DNA of 64,000 bases from Methylocystis hirsuta (GTDB lineage Bacteria; Pseudomonadota; Alphaproteobacteria; Rhizobiales; Beijerinckiaceae): assembly GCF_003722355.1 (NCBI RefSeq), contig NZ_QWDD01000003.1:1-64000 (forward strand), given 5' to 3'. The notes beneath the pieces are model-generated. The model was not told the DNA's origin. It saw only the letters and a list, made by a program, of their open reading frames with translations, and searched no databases. Position 1 is the stretch's first letter. Every line of letters starts with the position of its first letter. This document shows positions 17,517 to 26,417 of the stretch, piece by piece. A program made the position numbers and the translations under genes.

Positions 17517-17591
17517 TTCAGGCCTCGTACGCAGGGCAATTTTATGAGGACGATATTCAGTGAGGCATTCAGTAAATGAACGCGCCGCCAA

Positions 17592-18189
17592 GCGGACGAA
17601 TTCACTGATCTGACCAACCCCAGATGAAGGCGGGCGCGCCCCTCAGATGACAGTTACCCCGGCCCTTACAGGCGGCAGGCGGCCTCTTATGTTCGGCGGG
17701 TGACGCCGTCGGCGTCATGGTATTTGAAGGTGGATCTATGCGAACAGAACATGCGATCAACGCTGACGCTCGCGCTATAGTTGATGTCTAGAGGCCGCCC
17801 TGCAGCGTGAGCAGGACGGCCTTGCGGTCGTTGACGCTGCAGACCTAGCCGCGGCGATTGATGCTTCGCACGGACTTATTCGCGACGTTATCGATCGACG
17901 CCGTGTGAAGTTTAATCGGACGGTGTCTTAACGCTTCGCCTATTCGGTTTTCCCGAAGTCTCCTCGTCAGAAGAGACGGAGTGGAAAACGCTCGTGTCTT
18001 TCGTAGCAAGCTTAAGCAGCGTCGCGCAATGCTAGATACGCTTCTTTCCCGAGATGCCGGCTATGTCGGGCAGACGCTCGGTGCGCCCTGTTGCACTTCG
18101 CTTCGCGGGCGGCCGCCGACAAGCGCTCAGTAATGCGGCAAAACCGACCACTGATCGGAAACGTTCCGTCAAAGACGGTGTAACAGGTG
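17592..18189. other. Intergenic region without a clear gene
   Basis: About 600 bases between the hypothetical gene and IS21 copy 2. Short open frames such as one starting at 17738 end quickly. The sequence at 18054-18150 is open on the plus strand but carries no family-like motif. I see no RNA gene. Confidence 0.4.
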
Positions 18190-18337
18190 CGGATACCGAC
18201 GAAGCCGGCCATGCATTCCAATATGAAGCCGGCCACCTATTCCAATCCGAAGCCGGCCGGCGTTCCGATTTGATGTCGGCCACCGGCGTTGCTCTGCTGC
18301 AGATCGGTTTGAATGATGTTTCGCGTTTTGAACGCGG

Positions 18338-19090
18338 TCAAGCGGGTTCGTTTTTCGTCGCGGCGGAGCGCCGTTTGCGCAGGCTCTCGCCGGAGAGTTC
18401 TATTCGATAGGCGTTGTGGATGACGCGGTCGAGGATGGCGTCGGCGATTGTCGGCACGCCGATCATGTCGTGCCAGCGATCGACGGGGACCTGGCTGGTG
18501 ATGACGAGGGAGCCCGCGTCGTAGCGGTCCTCGACAATTTCCAAGAGGTCGCGCGCCTGGTCGGCATTGAGCGCTTCCGGCCCCCAGTCGTCGAGGATCA
18601 AAAGCTTGGCGCGGGCGATGGAGCGCAGCAGCCGGCTGTAGCGGGCGTCGCCATGAGCGACCGCGAGGTCGGCGAAGAGCCTCGGCACGCGGTAATACAG
18701 CACGGAGATGTCCTGTCGGCAGGCTTTCTGGCCAATAGCGCAGGCAAGCCAGCTCTTGCCGAGCCCGCTTGCCCCGGTGATCAGCAGATTGCGGCGCTCA
18801 GTGATCCAGTCGCAGGCGGAGAGTTTCAGGAACAGTGCGCGGTCGAGTCCGCGTGGGCTCTGATAGTCCACGTCTTCGACACTGGCCGGATGACGCAGGC
18901 GGGCGACGCGAGACCGCGTTGCGAAGCGTTTTTGGCGACGCAGCGTCAGTTCGTATTCAAGGAGCAGGCCGAGCCATTCGGCGTGTTCAAGGCCGCGCGC
19001 TTCGGGCTTGTGTTCGAGTTCCTTGAATCCTTTGGCGAGCCCGTAAAGACCGAGCGTGTTCAGTTGATCGAGTGTCGGATGAGCGAGCAT
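18338..19090 (-). CDS. istB: IS21 helper ATPase IstB (copy 2)
   Basis: A 250-residue IstB-type ATPase. Walker A is ITGASGLGKSWLA, Walker B is LLILDDWGPEAL, and sensor 1 is SLVITSQVPVDRW. N-terminal helices match the IstB fold. It appears intact although its istA partner is not, so this copy could only move if complemented. Confidence 0.92.
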   Translation of the reverse strand: MLAHPTLDQLNTLGLYGLAKGFKELEHKPEARGLEHAEWLGLLLEYELTLRRQKRFATRSRVARLRHPASVEDVDYQSPRGLDRALFLKLSACDWITERRNLLITGASGLGKSWLACAIGQKACRQDISVLYYRVPRLFADLAVAHGDARYSRLLRSIARAKLLILDDWGPEALNADQARDLLEIVEDRYDAGSLVITSQVPVDRWHDMIGVPTIADAILDRVIHNAYRIELSGESLRKRRSAATKNEPA

Positions 19091-19103
19091 GACGAGTTCC
19101 TTC

Positions 19104-20649
19104 TCAATGGTAGTAGCCGGGGCCGCGCAAATTGGCGTGATCGAACAGGGTCGCCGGCCCGTCTTCCCGGGCGGCCGCCGCGGGTTTGCGCGCGAGCAAC
19201 GAGACGACGCTTTTGCAATTGAGCGCGCCGATCTCGAGCGCGCGGGCGGAGACGGCTTCGGCGCGCGCGGGCTCCACGCCTCGATAAAGCTTCAGAACGC
19301 CGAGGCAGGTGCGAAAGCCTTGTTCGGGATGGCGCCGACTCGCGAGGACGGCGACGATCAACCCTTCGGTGTTCGGCCCGATGCTAGCGGCCCAGCGACG
19401 GAAGCGGTCCGGCGTCCAATCGGCGTAGCGCCGATGTGAACTGGGCATATGGTCCGGGTCCGTCCCATGCCGGTGGCCCATGTAACGCCGCTCGTGCAGG
19501 CCGACGCGCTGGCCGCGGTGGAAAATCTCGATCATGCGCGCCGTGCCGCGCACGTCGACCTCGGCGTGGATGAGCGCATGCGGCACCGAATAGAAAAACC
19601 CATCGACCTCGATGTGGTAGTCGATGTTAACGCGCGAGAGCTTCCACTCAGCGTATTCCCAATCCGCCTCGGGCAAGGACGAGAGCGCCTCCCGCTCGAT
19701 CTTCTCGAACAGCTCACGACGGCTGACGGCTGACCCCGGGTTTGCGCATCGTCCGGCCGTTCATCGTCTCCATGGCGAGCGCGATGGCGGCGTTGCATTC
19801 GTCAAGCGAGAAGAAGGTCTGCCGCCGCAACCGCCCGAGAATGTAGCTTTGCGCGAACCTCACCCCCGCTTCGACCTTCGCCTTGTCACGCGGCTTTCTC
19901 GGCCGAGCTGGCAGCACGCCGACGCCGTAATGCGACGCGAGCGCGCCATAGGTCCGATTGATCTCGGGGTCGTAGAACGACGCCTTGTTGACCCCGCTCT
20001 TCAGATTGTCGGGAACCAGCAGCCGCGGCGCGCCGCCGAAAAAACGGAACATGCGCACATGTGCCCCGGTCCAGTCCGTCAGCTTCTGCGTCCAGGTTGC
20101 TTCCGCATAAGTGAGGTTCGAGGCGCCGAGCACGGCGACGAAAATCTCCGCCTCGCGGATCTCGCCCGTGGCTGGGTTCACGATGCCGATGCGCTTCCCC
20201 GAATAGTCGACGAAGACCTTGTCGCCGGGCGCATGGTGCTGCCGCATCACCGGCGTCAGTCGTCGCTCAAAGCCGCGAAGCAGATCGCAAAAACGGCTGT
20301 AGCCATAACCTTCCGGTTGCGTGGCCCGGTATTCCTCCCACAAGATCATCATGTTGACGCCGGCGCGTTTCAGCTCCCGCGCCAGTTCCGCCCAGTCCGG
20401 CTCAACCCGGCGGCGCGCGCCCGTCTTGACGCCGGCATGCGTGAATAGACGCTTCTCCAGCGCCGCGTCGTCCAACTCCTCGGGCAGCGGCCAGCTCACA
20501 CCCGCCGTCGTCGCCCGCTTCAAATTGTCCTGGATCGTGCTGCGCGCCACGCCGAGCCGGCGCCCCATCTCGCGCGCGCTCACCCCCTCGTGGGCAAGCC
20601 GCAGCATGTGCCTCAGTTGTCGCATCGTCAGTTCTCTCTTCGCCGGCAT
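19104..20649 (-). pseudogene. istA: IS21 transposase IstA (copy 2), frameshifted
   Basis: The N-terminal part from ATG 20649 (MPAKRELTMRQL) has a helix-turn-helix and the catalytic core: GDKVFVDYSGKR, LLVPDNLKSGV and KPRDKAKVEAGVR. At 19719-19732 the 7-base unit acggctg occurs twice in tandem. Removing one copy joins MRKPGVSR to RELFEKIEREALSSL and restores a protein of about 510 residues ending DHANLRGPGYYH. So the gene is broken by one tandem duplication, probably a recent event. Confidence 0.88.
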
Positions 20650-21046
20650 CCCGTTCTCCTCGTCGATCTCGACAAGGCGGAATGCCAAAGTTGCTGACCC
20701 GCAGGCAGCAGACGAAAAGAGGACCAAAGGCCTCTCAGGTGGCCGGCTTCATCTCGGAAGGGTGGCCGGCTTCAAATCGGAACGGTGGCCGGAATGAAAT
20801 CGGAATCCCCGGCCGGCTTGCGTCGGAATTCGCAGTAACAGGACGCTACCGATACAACAATGTATGGTTTGCCTCGGTCAATTCCGCTATTCGTCGCAGC
20901 TTTCCCGCGCGGTGGAGACGATCAGATGCTGGCTGTCGGCTCGACAATGAGCAAGCTCGTTGAAGAAGCATTGTCGTTCGCGGGCGCTGCGTTGAATGCG
21001 TTGTCGTTCGCGGGTTCTGGTGAGAGTGGTTGGTTGGCAGGGAAGA

Positions 21047-21424
21047 CTATGTCGGTACGCATGATGCTGCCGGTGAGGTCGGTGGTAGGCGAGTGACGGT
21101 GTAGAGAAGGGTGTGCTCGCCGGGCGTGGTGGCGTCGATCGAGAAGGCGGTCGTGGTCGCGCCGTTGAGCAGGATGACGATCCCGAGATTGAGATCGCTC
21201 TCGGGTGCCACGATGCGAGCGCCAAGGTCGTTGTATCTGTCGCCGATTCGATCGTGCTCGCCATAGGGATCGTTGCCCTCGGTGAAGGCGTCGAACTCCC
21301 TGACGCGGCTCATAATCTGTTCCTGCGCCGCTGTGGGGAGCGCGGCGAGCCCGTTGGTGAAGCGGATAACGCCTGATGCTCCCTGACGACGAAATGCGTC
21401 GTTGAGCTCTGCGATGGTGCTCAT
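21047..21424 (-). CDS. DUF3768-like protein, 125 aa
   Basis: Starts at ATG 21424 (MSTIAELNDAFRRQGASGVI). The stretch FTNGLAALPTAAQEQIMSRV followed by FDAFTEGNDPYGEHD matches the core of DUF3768, an uncharacterised family common on alphaproteobacterial plasmids. The usual Phe/Trp-rich end (FFWKIDYYD-like) is replaced by another sequence (VAPESDLNLGIVILLNGATT), so the C-terminus may be altered or belong to a variant subfamily. The frame is open upstream into the decayed membrane-protein copy. Confidence 0.55.
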   Translation of the reverse strand: MSTIAELNDAFRRQGASGVIRFTNGLAALPTAAQEQIMSRVREFDAFTEGNDPYGEHDRIGDRYNDLGARIVAPESDLNLGIVILLNGATTTAFSIDATTPGEHTLLYTVTRLPPTSPAASCVPT

Positions 21425-21569
21425 ACGTAAGAAGCGGTGAGGGCTGATAAGGTCGACATCTTCCGGGGTCACCCGGAAGATGCCGCAGCAGGCGCGTGCC
21501 GACAAGCGCGCGGCGGCCGCGACTGCGGCGATGACGAGGCGGCCCAGGGGCGTGGGAAATTGACGGGGC

Positions 21570-21768
21570 GCGCGAAACACGGGCTTTAGAAACACTGGGC
21601 GATGGAAGACGAGCGCCAGATAGCAGAGCGCCCAGCCCCGGCCGGGGGAAACCAGCGGGAGAGCGTGCGGAAGTGCCGCACGTACCACTCGCTTCCGAAT
21701 CGCATCATCAGGTTGGCGCTGACCGCGTCGATTAGAAGGATGTAGAAGACGATCGCTTCGATGTTCAT
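21570..21768 (-). pseudogene. Decayed paralogue of the 68-aa membrane protein
   Basis: MNIEAIVFYILLIDAVSANL and the following MMRFGSEWYVRHF copy the gene at 16725-16931 closely. After WFPPAG the first frame diverges, while another frame continues with GWALCYLALVFHRPVF, matching the second helix. A one-base change near 21640 explains this. The two copies lie about 4.8 kb apart in the same orientation with IS21 copy 2 between them. Confidence 0.6.
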
Positions 21769-22009
21769 CGTATCAACTCCCGCGCTTGTGGCTCTAGATA
21801 GAGCATTGGTGTGATGCCGGTCACTGAAGGAAGCTCTGACGTGGCTTTTCCGTACTGTTGGGACTGTGAGATCGACGATGGGCGCGAGCGGAGAAGAAGA
21901 GCACGAAGCCCGGAATACGGGCGTGCCGCAGGCGTGGGTATGGACCCAGTACAGGGGAGAAAGCCCGCCATCCGAGGTAGAGTATGGGTCGGCAGCTGAA
22001 GAGGACCCG

Positions 22010-22642
22010 ATGCTCTTCGAGGAAAAAGGCCTTCATCCCTTCGCGACGGCCCTGGGACTCGCAGCCGCCGTCGCCATCATCATGGTATTGGTGTGGCTGT
22101 TCACGCCTCAAGTTCTATCGAGCCTTACCATCGGCTCTACTTCGAAGAAAGTTGACCTTGAGTCTCTGTCCGTCCTTGGAGAGAATTCCTCCGAGAAAGT
22201 GCCAGCGTCGCCACCGAAAAGCGAGGCTGCTGCCACTGCAAAGCTAGAGAGTGTTGCGGCTCCAGACTTCGAGACCAAACTCCGCTCGTTCCTAGAACAC
22301 AGGCCCGGGAAGGAAGCCTCGTTCGATCTCGGTCGGGTCGCGTTCGATCTGGGCGGCGCGACGCTTACAGCGACGGCGCACGAAGAGCTGCAACGACTTG
22401 CGGGGATATTGAGGGAATATCCAGGGACGCACACTGTGATAGGCGTGCACAGTGATGTTGGTGGCAGCGCCAGCGAAATCGCGGGGCTGTCCGCGCAACG
22501 CGCCAAGACTGTCCAGAGAGAGTTGATGCGCCTCGGTATTGGACATTCATTCGTTGCAGTGGCGGGCGAGGGGAGAGCCTCCCTTCGCGCATCGACAACT
22601 GCACGGCCAGGCTGCGTCTGGATCTATGTCAGGAAGAAATGA
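22010..22642 (+). CDS. OmpA-family protein with N-terminal membrane anchor
   Basis: I choose ATG 22010 because AAGAGGA lies just upstream; a GTG at 21866 would add 48 residues. A membrane anchor (ALGLAAAVAIIMVLVWLF) comes first, then a Ser/Ala/Pro-rich linker. The C-terminal OmpA domain reads FDLGRVAFDLGGATLT, HTVIGVHSDVGGSASE and LSAQRAKTVQRELMRLGI, the peptidoglycan-binding fold. The Asp of HSDVGG and the Arg of AQRA are the usual binding residues. It probably sits in the inner membrane and reaches the cell wall. No neighbour suggests a specific machine. Confidence 0.78.
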   Translation: MLFEEKGLHPFATALGLAAAVAIIMVLVWLFTPQVLSSLTIGSTSKKVDLESLSVLGENSSEKVPASPPKSEAAATAKLESVAAPDFETKLRSFLEHRPGKEASFDLGRVAFDLGGATLTATAHEELQRLAGILREYPGTHTVIGVHSDVGGSASEIAGLSAQRAKTVQRELMRLGIGHSFVAVAGEGRASLRASTTARPGCVWIYVRKK

Positions 22643-22759
22643 TTGTCCTTAGGCTTAGCGTTCGATGAACCGCGCACTTTGATATGAAGGGGGCGCAGCC
22701 CCAGTCAGAGCCCATGCCACACCGGCGACGCGGGTTCCGGCTTCCGCGCTGTTGTTACC

Positions 22760-22930
22760 TTGCATGTTTGTCATGGCCCCGCGACTCGCGAAGAAGGGGC
22801 TGAGTTCCGGGGGATGGCCATCCCCCGGAACTCGGACGAACGGGACCGTGGTTTCCTTGGCTCGAACCGTGGATGAGCTTGGTCCGTTCGTCCTCGCGCT
22901 CGGCCTGAACAGATGATTGGGAGCACGTCC
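22760..22930 (+). ncRNA. Candidate IS110 bridge RNA region
   Basis: Known IS110-group elements encode a structured bridge RNA in the noncoding end upstream of the transposase; it pairs with donor and target DNA. Here that end contains a perfect 32-base palindrome at 22802-22833 and further GC-rich complementary segments. Position and structure fit; the loops that would pair with target and donor have not been assigned. Confidence 0.4.
22802..22833. repeat. 32-base perfect palindrome in the IS110 noncoding end
   Basis: Two 16-base arms (22802-22817 and 22818-22833) are exact reverse complements with no spacer, from GAGTTCC to GGAACTC. As RNA it would form a strong hairpin with a few unpaired bases at the tip. 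Confidence 0.85.
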
Positions 22931-22933
22931 CGA

Positions 22934-23905
22934 ATGCAAGGCAAGGCATTGCCCGACCAAAGCGCGCAAGCGCAAGTTTACGTCGGCGTCGACGTCTGTA
23001 AAGACTGGCTCGACGTTTATTTCCATCCGCTTGGCAAGGCCCTGCGGATCGCCAACGACCGTCACGGCTTGAAGCACCTGAAACGCGCGTGCGAAGGCGT
23101 CGCCATCGCGCGCCTCGTTTTGGAGGCGACCGGCAAGTATCATCGGCAAGCGCATCGCAGCCTTCATGCGGCGGGCCTGCCCGTAGCCGTGGTCAATCCA
23201 CTGCGTTCGCGATTGTTCGCCGAGGCGGTTGGCGCGCTCGCCAAGACCGATCGGATCGACGCGCGCATGCTGGCGTTGCTTGGCGCGCGCCTCGATCCGG
23301 CCGCCGCGCCGCCGGCAGGCGAAGCCATGGACGGGCTGCAGGAGCTCGTGCGCGCCAGGCAATCCGCCGTGGCCGACAAGACCGCGCTCTCCAATCGCGC
23401 CGGCGAGGCTGAAACGGATTTTTTGCGCGTCGAGCTGGTGCAGCTCATCGCCGAGGCGGAACGTCATATTGCTCGCCTCGACGAAGAGATCGGACGACGC
23501 ATCGACACCGACGAACGGCTGGCCGAGCGCTTTCGCATCCTTTTGTCGATCAAGGGCGTCGGCCCCATCGCGGCGATGACGCTCCTTTCCTGTCTTGGCG
23601 AAATCGGCGCTTGCTCGGGAAAAGGCGCGGCCATGCTCGCGGGCCTCGCCCCGATCGCCCGCGACAGTGGCGACAAAAATGGCCAGCGGCGCATCCGCGG
23701 AGGGCGCGCCCATGTGCGGACCGCCCTCTATATGGCGGCCGTCGCCGCCGCGAGATGGAACCCTGATCTCGCCGCCTTTTACAAACGTCTACGCGAAAAC
23801 GGAAAAGCCGCCAAAATCGCCATCACGGCCGTCATGCGAAAAATCGTCGTTCTCGCAAACGTCCTCATCCGTGAAAATCGTCAGTGGACCCCAACGCGGC
23901 CTTGA
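22934..23905 (+). CDS. IS110-family DEDD transposase
   Basis: A protein of about 323 residues. The RuvC-like DEDD domain shows GVDVCKDWLDVY (first Asp), LVLEATGKY (Glu) and KTDRIDARML (two Asp). The C-terminal domain has LLSIKGVGPIAAMTLL and LAGLAPIARDSGDKNGQRR, where the Ser of RDSG is the expected nucleophile, then RGGRAHVRTALYMAA. Start at ATG 22934; an earlier one at 22913 is in frame. It appears intact. Confidence 0.93.
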   Translation: MQGKALPDQSAQAQVYVGVDVCKDWLDVYFHPLGKALRIANDRHGLKHLKRACEGVAIARLVLEATGKYHRQAHRSLHAAGLPVAVVNPLRSRLFAEAVGALAKTDRIDARMLALLGARLDPAAAPPAGEAMDGLQELVRARQSAVADKTALSNRAGEAETDFLRVELVQLIAEAERHIARLDEEIGRRIDTDERLAERFRILLSIKGVGPIAAMTLLSCLGEIGACSGKGAAMLAGLAPIARDSGDKNGQRRIRGGRAHVRTALYMAAVAAARWNPDLAAFYKRLRENGKAAKIAITAVMRKIVVLANVLIRENRQWTPTRP

Positions 23906-23926
23906 CACAAAACACAGATGCTCATC

Positions 23927-24151
23927 CTAAAATTGAGTTCTGACCCATGCGAACTCTGGATGCGCCGGGATGATGTGCTGCCACCAGGTAAGGTCGTCTC
24001 TCAATATTGGGGAGCGGTCATTGAGCCTGATTTGAAAGGCTTTGGGTTGGTACTTTAGCGCATCGATGATCGCGCCTACCATCTGTGCACCCATCCCGGC
24101 TCGCAGCGAGTTGATTTCTTCGATGTGAAGCTCGGGCGGCGAACGCCGCAT
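23927..24151 (-). CDS. Hypothetical protein, 74 aa, possibly truncated
   Basis: The frame has a protein-like pattern (HIEEINSLRAGMGAQMVGAI, then QPKAFQIRLNDRSPI and DDLTWWQHIIPAHPEF) and an acidic/aromatic end. The stop lies at the presumed IS110 boundary, so the C-terminus may be lost. No family recognised. Confidence 0.4.
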   Translation of the reverse strand: MRRSPPELHIEEINSLRAGMGAQMVGAIIDALKYQPKAFQIRLNDRSPILRDDLTWWQHIIPAHPEFAWVRTQF

Positions 24152-24220
24152 AAAAGAACCGCCGCGGCCGGCACCTCATTTTCTGGGCCGCGCCACGACG
24201 GAAACGTTGTTCGCCAGAGC

Positions 24221-24571
24221 TTACCTGACGGCTTCAAGATGCGACAACGCCGTTTCCGCATGCGCTGTCGCCTTTTCCACGCGGTGTATGGAGCTGGTCC
24301 GCTTGGCCAGTTTGATCCCCTTTTTCAGATGAGCGATCCCTTTCTTAAGATGATCGCTCGGATGCTGTGCCTGGGCGGCGTGCGCATGATGAACTGCCTC
24401 GACTGAATGCTCGACGAAGGATGCGGCTTGGCCATGGTTGCCAGCGGCGATCGCTTCCTTGGTCTCCCAGATCGCCTGCTTCAGATGGTCACTCGCCCAG
24501 CCCAATTGCGGGGCGGCGGCGAGCGCAAGCGCAAGGCCTAATGCTGCGGCGGTGAGACGGCGAGATATCAT
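24221..24571 (-). CDS. SmbP-like small periplasmic metal-binding protein
   Basis: A 116-residue protein with a clear signal peptide (ALGLALALAAAPQLGWA, cleaved before SDHLKQ). The mature part repeats helical units rich in His, Ala, Lys and Glu: AIWETKEAIAAGNHGQAASF, EAVHHAHAAQAQ, DHLKKGIAHLKKGI and ATAHAETALSHLEAV. This resembles SmbP, the small copper- and metal-binding periplasmic protein of Nitrosomonas, in shorter form. A strong GGGAGGAG ribosome site precedes the ATG. Likely role: binding metal ions in the periplasm. No transporter gene adjoins. Confidence 0.72.
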   Translation of the reverse strand: MISRRLTAAALGLALALAAAPQLGWASDHLKQAIWETKEAIAAGNHGQAASFVEHSVEAVHHAHAAQAQHPSDHLKKGIAHLKKGIKLAKRTSSIHRVEKATAHAETALSHLEAVR

Positions 24572-24917
24572 TTGTGTCTCCTCCCAATCGTTGAACGAAA
24601 TGATCCGGAATTCGCCGGACGTTCCCCGGCTCGGTTACCAACATCGCCCAATTTGGAGCCTCCAACAAGCCGGAGGCATTGTCCATGTTGACGCACTTCT
24701 CCCGTTGAGACGGCGTGAACGCTGAACAACCGTCGACCTCGCTCTATCAAGGAATTTGGGCGTCGGGGCCGCGTGTCTCGTGCGACGGCGAGGAGGAGTG
24801 TACGCGGCGGCGCAATAATCGGCCAGTGAGCGGCGCATATTGCGGCCGCGTGGCGGCGTAAAACCCGGCCAGATTTAGGCTGACTTCCCGAACATTGATT
24901 CGGGAGGGCGGCCGGGG

Positions 24918-26417
24918 ATGTTTGCGGTGGAGATTTACGCGGCGGTTCGACGCTTTGTTTTCATTGAGGGCAATAGCCGGCGTGAAGCGGCGCGGGTGTT
25001 TGGACTGAGCCGGGACACGGTGGCGAAGATGTGCCGCTATTCGGCGCCGCCGGGTTACGTGCGCACCAAGGCTCCGGAGCGGCCAAAGCTGGGGCCGTTG
25101 CTTCCGGTGATCGACGCCATCCTGGACACCGACAAGATGGCGCCGCCGAAGCAGCGGCATACGGCGAAGCGGATTTTCGAACGGCTGCGGGATGAGCACG
25201 GCTTTGCCGGCGGCTACACGGTGGTGAAGGATTATGTGCGGCTGGCGCGCTCGCGCTCGCGCGAGGTGTTCGTGCCGCTCGCGCATCCGCCGGGTCATGC
25301 GCAGGTCGATTTTGGCGAATGCGTCGGCGTCATCGGCGGCGTGCGGATGAAGCTGCATGTGTTCTGCTTCGACCTGCCGCAGTCGGACGCCTGCTTCATC
25401 AAGGCCTATGCGGCGGAGACGACGGAGGCCTTTCTTGATGGCCATGTCTCGGCCTTCGCGTTCTTTGGCGGCGTTCCGCTGTCGATCCTCTACGACAATC
25501 TCAAGATCGCCGTGGCGAAGATACTGGGCGGCGGCGAACGGCGGCGCACGCAAGCCTTTACCGAACTCGTCAGCCACTTTTTGTTCGACGATCGCTTTGG
25601 TCGTCCGGGCAAGGGCAACGACAAGGGGAAAGTAGAAGGACTGGTAAAATATTCGCGGGCCAATTTTTTGACGCCCGTTCCGCATGCGCCGTCCCTCGAA
25701 GCGCTCAACGCCAGGCTCGCGGAGCGCTGCCGTGCTCGCCAGAACGAGCGCGCCGGCCGGCATGAGCAGACGATCGGCGAGAGGCTAGTCGCTGACATGG
25801 CCGCCTTTCGAGAACTTCCCGCCACGCCGTTCGAGGCTTGCCACAAGGTCGCGACAAAGGTCTCGTCCCTGTCGCTCGTCCGCTATCGCACGAACGATTA
25901 TTCGGTTCCCACAAAGTATGGCTTTCGCGACGTGCTGGCGAAAGGCTTCGTCGACGAGGTCGCCATTTTCTGCGACGGCGCCCTGATCGCCCGTCATGCG
26001 CGCAGCTACGCCCGCGACGATTTTATTTTTGAGCCGCGTCATTATCTGGCGCTGCTCGAACAAAAGCCCGGCGCGCTCGATCAGGCGGCGCCCTTGCAGG
26101 GCTGGACGCTGCCGGAGACGCTCGCGCATCTGCGCCGACTTCTGGAAACGCGCATGGGCAAGCGCGGCAAACGCGAGTTCATTCAGGTGCTGCGGCTGAC
26201 GGAAGTGTTTCCCGAAGCCGTCGTCATCGGCGCGGCGCTCGACGCCATAAGGCTGGGCGCCATCGGTTTCGACGCAGTCAAACAACTCGTCATCGCAAGA
26301 ACTGAGAACAGGCCCGCGCATCTCGATCTTTCCGCCTATCCCTACCTGCCGTCACTGAACGTCAAGACGACATCGCCCGCCGATTATCTCGCGCTCGTTT
26401 CCAGGGAGGCGGCATGA
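24918..26417 (+). CDS. istA: IS21 transposase IstA (copy 3)
   Basis: A 499-residue IstA with N-terminal helix-turn-helix (SRREAARVFGLSRDTVAKMC), catalytic core beginning GHAQVDFGECVG, second site SILYDNLKIAV and the Glu in GKVEGLVKY. Closely related to copy 1 along its length. Stop and istB start overlap as ATGA. Confidence 0.95.
   Translation: MFAVEIYAAVRRFVFIEGNSRREAARVFGLSRDTVAKMCRYSAPPGYVRTKAPERPKLGPLLPVIDAILDTDKMAPPKQRHTAKRIFERLRDEHGFAGGYTVVKDYVRLARSRSREVFVPLAHPPGHAQVDFGECVGVIGGVRMKLHVFCFDLPQSDACFIKAYAAETTEAFLDGHVSAFAFFGGVPLSILYDNLKIAVAKILGGGERRRTQAFTELVSHFLFDDRFGRPGKGNDKGKVEGLVKYSRANFLTPVPHAPSLEALNARLAERCRARQNERAGRHEQTIGERLVADMAAFRELPATPFEACHKVATKVSSLSLVRYRTNDYSVPTKYGFRDVLAKGFVDEVAIFCDGALIARHARSYARDDFIFEPRHYLALLEQKPGALDQAAPLQGWTLPETLAHLRRLLETRMGKRGKREFIQVLRLTEVFPEAVVIGAALDAIRLGAIGFDAVKQLVIARTENRPAHLDLSAYPYLPSLNVKTTSPADYLALVSREAA

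Larger units (their letters stand above)
18190..20830 (-). mobile_element. IS21-family insertion sequence, copy 2 (different subgroup)
   Basis: It holds istA (broken) and istB on the minus strand. The ends carry several copies of a short motif: GAAGCCGGCC three times at about 18199-18262 on the left, and the inverted GGCCGGCTTC with variants at about 20740-20800 on the right, as in IS21 elements that bind IstA at repeated sites. Exact boundaries are approximate. Its proteins differ clearly from copies 1 and 3. Confidence 0.75.
22700..23925 (+). mobile_element. IS110-family insertion sequence
   Basis: It has one DEDD transposase gene (22934-23905) preceded by about 200 noncoding bases with a strong hairpin. 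IS110 elements lack clear terminal inverted repeats, so both ends are approximate. The right end may cut the minus-strand frame that stops at 23927. Confidence 0.6.
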
